This document shows positions 33,476 through 41,582 of a stretch of DNA of 64,000 nucleotides, piece after piece; within the stretch, counting starts at the first letter, position 1, and every line of letters starts with the position of its first letter. The notes below the pieces were generated by a model. The model had not been told where the DNA came from, did not search any database, and was given only the letters and a program-made list of their open reading frames with translations. Source of the stretch: Aselliscus stoliczkanus (lineage: Eukaryota > Chordata > Mammalia > Chiroptera > Hipposideridae); NCBI GenBank assembly GCA_033961575.1, contig CM066731.1, forward strand, positions 61,409,501 to 61,473,500. Direction: 5' to 3'. The translations under genes and the position numbers were made by a program.

Positions 33476-33897
33476 TAGATTTGTGGGGAGATGCAGCCTC
33501 AGATGTCACCCCAGTAAGAAGAGACTGTCTGCTATGGCCTTTGGCATTTTCATCCATTTCCATAAAACATTTGGGGTCTGAGAAATCCAAGGAAATAGGT
33601 ATTTATTTTGGATCAGCCTTGAAATTTATTCCACATCTTTACAAGGTTTAGATTATGTAAAAAGCCAATCAGTAGATCTCTCTCTTTATATTCTTAATTT
33701 CCTATGTGATTTCTATTTTGTTGCAAGGGTTACTTAGAAATATGTTATTTAGTTTCTAAATTTCTTAATTTTTAAATCTATTATTTTATTCCTAACATAA
33801 TTTTATTGTATTATGAGAAAGAAATGATATCCCTGATCATTTAGGATTTAGGCCTAAGTTTAGGGTTCATTATGTGGCTAACATATGGTTTGCTTTT

Positions 33898-34506
33898 TTT
33901 TTTCTTAAGATTTTATTAGGGAATTGGGGGAAGGGAACAGTGTTGGGGAATTGGGGAAGGGGACCAGTCAAGTTGTTGTTTTTCAGTCTTCATTGTGGAG
34001 GGCACCAGTTGCCATTTGGCTTCCTGTCGGCTGCTTGTGGCCTCTAAGCGCAAGGTGCTGTGTTCAATCTTAGTTGTGGGTGGGCATAGCCACCATCCCA
34101 TGCGGGAGTCGAACCAGCAGCCTTGTTGTTAAGAGCTCACGCTCTATCCTCTGAGCCATCTGGGTGGCAGCTCAGCTCAAGGTGCTGAGTTCAGTCTCTT
34201 AGTTGCGGGTGTTGAACCAGCAGCCTTGTTGTTAAGAGTACATGCCCTATCCACTGAACCATCTTGGGGACACCACAACTCAAGGAGTTGAGTTCAATCT
34301 TTAGTTGCGGGTGGGCATAGCCCTCCATTGAACAGGCAACCTTGTTACTACACCAGTTGAGCCATCCTGCCAACTGTCGGCAGCTCAACGACAGCTCGGC
34401 TAGGGCGCAGTGTTCACTGGCCCATGTGGGAATCAAACCGGCAGCCCTGTTGCTCAGAGCACATGCTCTAAGCCAACTCTTAACTAACTGAGCCACTCTG
34501 CTGGCC
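33898..34506 (-). mobile_element. Composite multi-tRNA SINE, antisense, with TSD
   Basis: Minus-strand reading: head 'ggccagcagagtggctcagt', then several tRNA-like units, each with an A-box-like and B-box-like segment ('ctgccggtttgattccc', 'ctgctggttcaacacccgc', 'ctgctggttcgactcccgc'). The tail has duplicated 'ttccccaattccc' phrases and 'ctaataaaatcttaag'. The target duplication 'atggtttgctttt' is at 33885-33897 and 34508-34520. At about 0.6 kb it is far longer than the 100-bp SINEs here. Pol III-derived. Confidence 0.85.
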
Positions 34507-34744
34507 AATGGTTTGCTTTTCTAGATAGTACATGTGTAGTCTCCATTTAGTGTAGAGTTTTATAGATGTCTAATAGTTTGAGCTTATTAATGATATTGTT
34601 CGTATCTTGTTATCTCTGCTTGATTTTTGTTCACTTGCTCTATTAGTTTGTGATTTTTCTACCTGAAATTCTTTCAACTTTCCTTCCTCTATTTTAAGGC
34701 TGTTTTGCCAGATCCATGTAAGTTTATGGTAATACATCTTTTTT

Positions 34745-34883
34745 GTTTGTTTGTTTGTTTGCTTGCTTGTTTTTGTTTTTTTTTTTTTTGAGGGCAGTGT
34801 CACTGGCCCTCATATGTGGGACCTGAACTGGGGCTGCTGGCTTCCCAAGCCAGCGCTTAACCACCGCGCCACTCAGCCGGCCC
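34745..34883 (-). mobile_element. Short tRNA-derived SINE, antisense, with TSD
   Basis: Minus-strand reading: 'gggccggctgagtggcgcgg' head, 'gttaagcgctggcttggg', the B-box region and tail phrase, then a long A-rich tail with CAAA and CAAG units. The duplication 'ggtaatacatctttttt' is at 34728-34744 and 34884-34900 (17 of 17), so it is a recent copy inserted in an old L1. Confidence 0.94.
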
Positions 34884-36101
34884 GGTAATACATCTTTTTT
34901 ATTGTTCCCTTTTACCAGTATATAACATTCCCCTTCATCTCATTCTATTGTGTTATATATTAGGATTGCTACCTTAGGTATCTTTTGATCCATATTTGCC
35001 TGATCAGTCTTTTTCGTTTTGTTTTCAGTCTCTCATCTTTTGTTTTAGAAAATATATTGTTGGGTTTTTTTTTTTTAATCTAGTCTGATAATTACTGTGT
35101 CTCAATTGGTGAATTTAACCCATATACATTTATTATAATTACTTTGTGTTTGAGTTTCTTTCTTTCATCTTATATTTCCCTTTACACATTTTTCTTTCAT
35201 TTATTCTTTTCTTTCTCTATTTATTTTTTTTTTATGCTTTCCATTGGATAGTTAAAGTTTTCTTCTATAGTTTTAAAAGTTAATACTTTTATCCTTAATG
35301 GTGGTTATTCTTGACCTAAATTTATATTCAATTTTAGTCACTTTAATTGAATACTTAAGCTCATCAAGTTTAAAAAGATATCCTGGTACACTGTCCCCTC
35401 CAGTGTCACATCATATTGATATTGTCTAGAATTTGATTTACATGTTGTTAATACAATAGATTTACTTCCTTTTCTTGTTTTGGTCCTTACTTGTCATTGT
35501 TGTTTTGCTTCTTTTCAATGAACAATAAATTCTACAAGTCATTTCTTTGATAATCCATAACTCATGAAATATTTCCCAAATTTTTCCCTTCATATTATTT
35601 GAATACTTTTTCTGTGAGTGTCTTCAAGGTGGATCTTTGTATAGAAAATCTTCTGAGACCTGATATGTTACTGAATGTTTTTATTACACCTCACATTTTA
35701 ATGGCATTTTAGCTTGATTTTAAGTTCTAGGATAAAATTATTTTCCTTTAATATATTAAAATATTACCATATTGTACACCCAGCAATGCTGTTGATAAAT
35801 CTGATATCAGTCTTGTATTTTTATAGATAATCTATTATTTCTGTCTGTAAGCTTTTAGAATCTTTTCTTTGTATTTGATATTCTTTATTCTCACCACGTT
35901 ATCTCTAAATGTGCTTCCTTATCTATGCTGTTCAATAAATTCAAGGCTGAAGTCTTTATCTTTTGTTAATTCGGGAAAATTTATGTTTTTGTTTTTTTTT
36001 TTAAATATTTCCTCCTCTTCATATTCTTTTTCTTTCTGGGACTCCTATCATTCATGTGTTGGCACTTCTACTTCTGCCTTACATATCTATATTTTTATAT
36101 G

Positions 36102-36257
36102 CAGTAATACTTTGGTTTGCAAGCATAATTTGTTCCAGAAACAAACTACTCATATTGCAAGACATCACTTGTTTACCACATTAAAATGTATTACAAATGT
36201 TTGCTCCTCTTGCAGAACACTTCCAAACCACGTTACTCACAATCCAAGGTTTTACTG
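36102..36257 (+). mobile_element. 156-bp Tigger/pogo-like MITE, copy 2
   Basis: The left end 'cagtaatactttggtttgca' and the reverse complement of the right end 'cagtaaaaccttggattgtg' form the inverted repeat. The interior matches copy 1 (22765-22920) read in reverse. The length is identical to copy 1. TA follows the right end; the left flank is altered. It interrupts the old antisense L1. Confidence 0.85.
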
Positions 36258-36530
36258 TATTTTCTTTATTTAGTGCTTGTTTTGGAGAATTACTGTATCA
36301 GGCTTTTAATTTATTAAAGTTCTTCGATGAGTCCATCCTATTGTTTGTCCTATCTATTATGTTCATGTAGTGTTTTAATTTTGCATACCTAATATTTTCA
36401 TTTTTTATTGTTTCTTGCTCATGATTAAATATTTTCCATTATCTATCCCTTAAATATATTTCAGGATATATTAAATTCTTGATTTCAACAATCAAGACTG
36501 TGAATCAGTACAGTAATTCAAAATTACAAT

Positions 36531-37832
36531 GTAGAAAATCAATCAAACAGATTCAGTTCTGCTTAGTGGCCCATATTCTTTTTGTCATTTTTGTCTTCTG
36601 AATTATTTGGCCTTGTGGTTCTCCCTGAAAGCATCAGGTACTTAGCCAGAAAACATATGTGGGGAAGGAACCGAAGTCCATGCCCTCAACTCCACCCATT
36701 CTGATGAGCTTAAAGAGGAGCAGCAGAATGAGCCCTAAGGAGAGGCCCAAATACCCCAAACCCACGACTGATGATTCCTGTCACTGCCACCCCACCAAGC
36801 AAGTCTCCTACATCAGATTTCACCTTTCCATGCTCAGAAAGATGCAGCAGGCAGACAAGGCAATCTCCCTAGGTGGTGTCCCACCAGTCATGCGAGTTGG
36901 AATGGGAGGGCTTGGGGAAGTGAGTGCCCACAGGCACCTCCTCAGTCAGCACCCACTGTGCTCTCATTACCTGACCCCACACGGAGGACCAGTACTGGTG
37001 CTGTGGGCTGGTTTTGCCCACTTCCAGGGGATGCATGGGCAGTGATTATACCAAGTCAATATAGGGCAAGGAAAGAAGGAATTCCCTGATTTCCTCCAGA
37101 GCATCCTTTTGCTGCCACTTCTGCCTCCCTTCTGCCCTGGTTGCCCTGCCTATCTGCCACACACATGGGTTTAGGACAACCTACAGTTTCAGGGGGAGGT
37201 TACCACGGTCTTTTCTTGTGGTTGTTTCTATTGTTTCTAGTCCTGGAACCCATGCATCTTTTCTATATTGAATTCTTTTTAGCTTCTGTAGTTTAAGTTT
37301 GATTTTAGGGGAGGGAGATAGCCATGTATTTACCATCTCGACAGTAAAAAGAAACTTTGAAAAGATTTCTCTGATCAAGGTCTCTTTTTATATGTTGCCT
37401 AATCTCATTTACTCTTTGGAAAGTATCTTTACATTTAATAGCTGGGAAAAAAACCTTTTTATTGAATCTGCAGAGTTCCACAGTAGCTAGATAATGATTA
37501 TTGATTTCCTAACCTATAAAAATGTGAGGAAATTTTTTTATATGCTGTAATTGGACATTTGGATAAATGTGACTAGACTGCTGAACATTATAATTTTATT
37601 AATTTTCTATATTTAATTGTCATCACATATTTTGCATTGCCTAATTATTCAAATTGTTAGTGACCATTAACTAATAAGAGAAAGCAAGTATGGTCAAGTC
37701 CCTAATATGTATAGGCAGTCCTTGCTTGGTACAGGACTGCAGAACTGGCTGTGTGAGCCGAAACTATACAAAGCAGTATGAATAATCAATGGGCCAAATT
37801 ATTATTGTCCTGTGACCTTTAAATTTTTTTTT
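36531..37832. other. Unassigned DNA with a 128-codon frame
   Basis: The plus-strand frame 36659-37045 is uninterrupted, Pro/Ser/His-rich, and lies in a GC-balanced island between old repeats. I recognise no domain, and there is no clear splice or promoter context. The region could be an old retrocopy or a chance frame. The rest is AT-rich and unassigned. Confidence 0.35.
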
Positions 37833-38252
37833 TTTTAATTAGGGAATTGGGGGAGGGGAACAGACAAGTTGCTGTCCTTTTGTTCTTCAGACTAGCTGTG
37901 GAGGATGTTGCTTCACTGGCCTATGTTGGTATCGTCATTGCATTCTTCTTGGGTGAGGCAGATCGGTTGCCGGCCTCTGGATGGCCGCTCACAATGGCTC
38001 TTGGCAGCTCACACCGGCTACCAGCTGCTCACACTGGTCGCCGGCCACTCACTGTAGCCTATGGCAGGACACTGCAGCAGGGACTACAGCCTACACCGTT
38101 GCTGGGGGCTCCTGCAGCCCAGCTCCAGATGGAGCTGTTATTCAGCATCTTAGCTGTAGAGGGCAGTGTCACTGGCCCTCATATGTGGGATCTGAACCGG
38201 GGCCGCTGGCATCCTAAGCCAGCTCTTAACCAACGTGCCATTCGGCTGGCCC
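37833..38252 (-). mobile_element. Chimeric SINE: short-SINE head, composite tail
   Basis: Minus-strand reading: the head 'gggccagccgaatggcacgt' through 'gggccagtgacactgccctc' (38150-38252) is the short SINE seen elsewhere. It is followed by about 270 bp of new body ('ctacagctaagatgctgaat...') with repeated 'gccggcaacc/gccggcgacc' words. The tail 'gttcccctcccccaattccc' matches the composite SINE at 33898. A poly-A run follows, with a weak duplication around 'taaatttttttt'. A 153-codon plus frame across it is an artefact. Confidence 0.8.
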
Positions 38253-38269
38253 TAAAATTTTTTTTAACA

Positions 38270-38860
38270 AACATTAAAACTTCCTTACTGTTAGTTATAA
38301 ATAGGTAGGGAAATGAAAATATATAGTAAAACTGATATTTATTTAGTACACTGTAATTTATGGCTTTGGAAACATGACGAGTTTTATATCTTTGTAAAAA
38401 CTTATTAACTGTGGTTTGAACAATGCTCGCCTTCTCATCATATAACTTACAATACTGAGTGACCATGTTTCCAGTGCTTTGATGAATCATTACACTCCTT
38501 TTTAAGTCTGTATCAGCTTCCAACATTTTATTTTTGCACTATCAATGTTGTGAAATAACCCTGGGAGTGCCACTGTTAATGGCATCAGCTTTTCTGAAAT
38601 GTCTTCATCCCCTTCATCTCAACTTTCCTCACTTACGTCAGTAACCCCCTCCTCACTCTGTGCTTTGTGCTACATATCCAGCATCTCTAACAGTGGCAGT
38701 ATCAGCATTCTCATGATCAGCTGTTTTTCTATAACTGTTTACATTCAATCCAAATTTCACTTCTAGCATTGTCACCAGTCGGTTGTTGACCTCATGGTAT
38801 TTTCTATCAGGTAGAAAAGACAGCATAATGATAACACAGGAAGCTGTGGAAAACAAAGAA
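38270..38860 (-). pseudogene. Possible transposase-like remnant (Tigger/pogo?)
   Basis: On the minus strand, broken frames give a run of protein-like text: 'MLEVKFGLNVNSYRK' (about 38725-38769), then an acidic 'SEES..DEGDEDISEKL' part near 38600-38640, and 'MLEADTDLKRSVMIHQ' followed by 'KLYDEKASIVQTT' (38526 downward). The last part resembles what I recall of C-terminal tails of Tigger-type transposases, but I could not search it. At least one frameshift (near 38526) and two stop codons break it. It lies between a young SINE and an L2. Confidence 0.35.
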
Positions 38861-38869
38861 GGGAATTTA

Positions 38870-39485
38870 ATTCAGTCTTGACCAAATGAGGAGCAGAGAG
38901 AATGTGGAGACTGCTCAGAAAGGTCAGGCATAAAGTGCGCTGTGAACCTTGGTGGAAGAGGAGGGCTGACATGGAGAGATGGAGGGAGAAAAAGAGGATC
39001 CTACCCAGAAGGCACAGTGAGAGCAGAGACCCATGGAGGCCTTAGAAACAGGACGTTTCCAGGAGCTGATATCAGCTTCATATATCTGAGTGTACGAGAC
39101 ATAGAGGAACATTGAGATGAGAGACGAGGGTGGCAAGTGCCTTATGTATTATGAGAAAAGGTTATCTTTTGTGAGGGAGGTTATAAGTAGGATTTCAGCT
39201 GGGGATGAGGGTGAATTGTGTGATTATATTTAATCTGGAGGCTGTGTTGGAGATGGACCAAAGAGGTAATTGATTTGAGAAGGGGATTATAAGGAAAGAC
39301 TAGGAGCAGGGAGGGTCCTTAAGAAGCTGTTACAGGTATCCATGTGAGAAAGTGATGAGAGTTTGAACAAACATAGGGCCAGGGAGAAGGAGATAAGATG
39401 CATTTCAGAAAGACGTAGAAGTAGGAGGAAGAGGACTTGGTGTGGATGTGATGTGGAGAAGCATAGAATGGTCCTTGTGCCTCTA
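38870..39485 (+). mobile_element. L2 LINE 3' region, sense
   Basis: 'ggaggccttagaaacaggac', 'ttataagtaggatttcagct', 'gaagctgttacaggtatcca', 'tgtgagaaagtgatgagag' and 'gacttggtgtggatgtgatg' follow the L2 3' order ('aggaggctattgcaatagtcc...gagaggtgatggtgg...'). There is no ORF. Confidence 0.65.
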
Positions 39486-39495
39486 TAGTCTAGAC

Positions 39496-39729
39496 CAGGG
39501 GTCAGCAAACTGTGGCTCGCAAGCCACATGCAACTCTTTGGGTACGTACATATGTCTCTGAAGTAAAATTGAAAATGAAAATAAAACTATCATAGTTTCA
39601 TTTATAAAATTTTTAAAGGATATTATTCACATAATGGTGATTTCATTTGTTTTATGGCTCCTGAATAATTTTTAAATTGTTGTGAGGGACAGGATTGACC
39701 ATTCTGTCTCAAAAGCTTGCCAACCCCTG
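39496..39729 (+). mobile_element. 234-bp hAT MITE with perfect 8-bp TSD
   Basis: The left end is 'caggggtcagcaaac' and the reverse complement of the right end is 'caggggttggcaagc'. The 8-bp duplication 'gtctagac' is at 39488-39495 and 39730-39737; 8 bp is the hAT hallmark. The interior ('gtggctcgcaagccacatgc' and 'tatggctcctgaataatt') resembles hAT elements with 'GGCTCGCGAGCCACATG'. There is no coding capacity. Confidence 0.9.
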
Positions 39730-39808
39730 GTCTAGACTATGTCAGTTCTCACTCACAATTTTCTCCCTAAAGACTGGCAAAGAGGAGTTGAGAAAATATT
39801 TGTTTTAT

Positions 39809-40910
39809 CAATCCCATTAAAAAATGGGCAGAGGAGGGCCGGCCGAGTGGCGCAGTGGTTGAGCGCTGGCTTGGGAGGCCAGCGGCCCCGGTTCGGATCC
39901 CGCATGTGAGGGCCAGTGACATCACCCTCAAAAAAAAAAAAAAAAAAAAGTAAAAAAAATGGGCAGAGGACCTGAATAGACATTTCTCCACAGAGGACAG
40001 ACAGATGGCCAATAGACATATGAAAAAATGTTCAATGTCACTAATCATCAAAGAAATGCAAATTAAAACCAGAATGAGATAGCACTTCATACCTGTCAGA
40101 ATGGCTATCATCAATAAATCATCAAACAACAAGTGTTGGAAAGGATATGGAGAAAAGGGAACCCTTGTGCACTGTTGGTGGGATTGCAAATTGGTGCAGC
40201 CACTATCGAAAGCAGTATGGAGGTTCTTCAACAAATTAAAAATAGAACTCCCATATTACCAAGTGATTTCACTTCTGGGTATTTATCCAAAGAAATCCAA
40301 AACACTAATTCAAAAAGATATATGCACCCCTATGTTCATTGCAGCATTGTTTACAGTAGCTAAGATATGGAAGCAACCTAAGTGCCCATTAGCAGACCAT
40401 TGGACAAAAAAGATGTAGTACATTTATACAATGGAGAATTACTCGGCCATAAACAAAAATGAAATCTTATCATTTGCAACAACATGGATGGACCTAGAGG
40501 ATATTATGCTAAGTGAAATAAGTCAGATGGAGAAAGACAAATACCACATGATTTCAGTTATATGTGGAATCTAAAAAACAAAACAAATGAACAAATAAAA
40601 CACAAACAGACTCATAAACACAGAGAACAAATTGATAGTTGCCAGATGGGAAGGGGGTTTGGGGGACTGAGTGAAAAAGGTGAAGGGATTAAGAAGTACA
40701 AATTGGCAGTTAAAAAGTCATCATGGGGAAATAGAGTACATCATATGGAATATAGTCAATAATATGGTAATAACTATGTATGGTGTCAGATAGGTACTAG
40801 ACTAGTCAGGGGGACCACTTCGTGTATTATGTAAATATCTAATCACTATGCTATACACCTGAAACTAAGATGAAATAATTCTGAATGTCATCTATAATTG
40901 AAAAATAAAT
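39809..40910 (+). mobile_element. 5'-truncated L1 (ORF2 3' end + 3' UTR) with TSD
   Basis: It starts at 'caatcccattaaaaaatggg' and runs through the ORF2 C-terminus. The 105-codon frame 40101-40418 contains '[11 protein letters not shown]', '[15 protein letters not shown]' and 'DICTPMFIAALFTVAKIWKQ', the classic L1 ORF2 C-terminal text. A 3' UTR ends in AAATAAATAAAT. The duplication 'aaatatttgt(t/a)ttat' is at 39794-39808 and 40911-40925 (14 of 15). The frame ends at TAG (40416-40418), earlier than in a full ORF2. A SINE (39836-39953) later inserted into it. Confidence 0.95.
39836..39953 (+). mobile_element. Short tRNA-derived SINE, sense, nested in L1
   Basis: 'gggccggccgagtggcgcag' head with A-box-like 'tggcgcagtgg', 'ttgagcgctggcttggg', B-box-like 'ggttcggatcc', tail 'gagggccagtgacatcaccc', then about 20 A. 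The 17-bp duplication 'aaaaaatgggcagagga' is at 39819-39835 and 39954-39970 without mismatch, so it postdates the L1. It is the cleanest family copy here. Confidence 0.97.
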
Positions 40911-40925
40911 AAATATTTGTATTAT

Positions 40926-41060
40926 GAATCACTAATCTGCAGTTGGATTTTTTTTTCTTTTCAGAATCTCATTATTGATGTATGAACAATAAATTGGTGT
41001 AGATTTGGCTGTATAATTCAATTTGGTTATTAGGATAGTCGATTTTAAAAAATTGTTACA
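40926..41060. other. Short unassigned gap
   Basis: A T-rich spacer between the L1 and the LTR-like repeat. Confidence 0.4.
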
Positions 41061-41582
41061 TTAGTTTCCCTTGGCTAGTGTAACAAATTACCACAAACCT
41101 GGTGACTTAAAACAGCAGGAATTTACTCTCTGATGTCCTGGAGGCTGGAAGTCTAAACCAAGTATAGCAGCGTTGGGTTTCCTCTGCAGGCTCCAGGGGA
41201 GACTCAGTCCCTTGCCTCACCCAGCTTCTGGTAGCTCCAAGTGTTTCCTGGCTTGTGAGGGCATCACTCCCATCTCTGCCCATGTCACCTTCTCCCCTGT
41301 GCTTCTGGCTTGGGGCCACAGTGCTCCAATCTCTGCCTCTGTGTTCACATGGCCCCCTTTTCTTCTGCCCATTTGTCTTTCTGCAGCATGTCTCTTATAA
41401 GGACACTTGTCATTGCATGGGGAGCCCCCCCCCCCCGCAGGTACCCCAGGATGACTTCCTCCTAACCTGATTACATCTTCAAAGACTCTTTACAAATAAG
41501 GTCACATTCACAGGTCCCATTGATGTAATGTGGATATATCTTTGGGGGAGGTGAAAGGGGGACACCATTCAATCCATTAAAG
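41061..41582 (-). mobile_element. MaLR/MLT1-like LTR, antisense
   Basis: 'gtgtaacaaattaccacaaa', 'cctggtgacttaaaacagca', 'tcctggaggctggaagtcta', 'tctcttataaggacacttgt' and 'aaagactctttacaaataag' occur in the order of a common old mammalian LTR-type repeat read in reverse. The family name is uncertain. A (C)12 run at 41425-41436 interrupts it. Confidence 0.5.

Larger units (their letters stand above)
33650..36530 (-). mobile_element. Old L1/HAL1 block, antisense, with nested insertions
   Basis: Antisense phrases such as 'tgtgatttctattttgttgc', 'gtttctaaatttcttaattt', 'tattagtttgtgatttttct', 'tctagtctgataattactgt', 'ctcaattggtgaatttaacc' and 'tttctgggactcctatcatt' follow the old L1/HAL1 order. 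Three younger elements split it: 33898-34506, 34745-34883 and 36102-36257. No frame is intact. I cannot tell L1 from HAL1. Confidence 0.6.

Noticed and set aside
37847..38308. 153-codon plus-strand frame
   Set aside because: It lies entirely in the antisense of the chimeric SINE and its flank.
39836..39912. A functional tRNA gene in the SINE heads
   Set aside because: A and B boxes are present, but the segment leads into a SINE body, poly-A and target duplications, so it is a retroposed tRNA derivative.
39767..40234. 155-codon minus-strand frame
   Set aside because: It is the antisense shadow of the L1 ORF2 end and its nested SINE.
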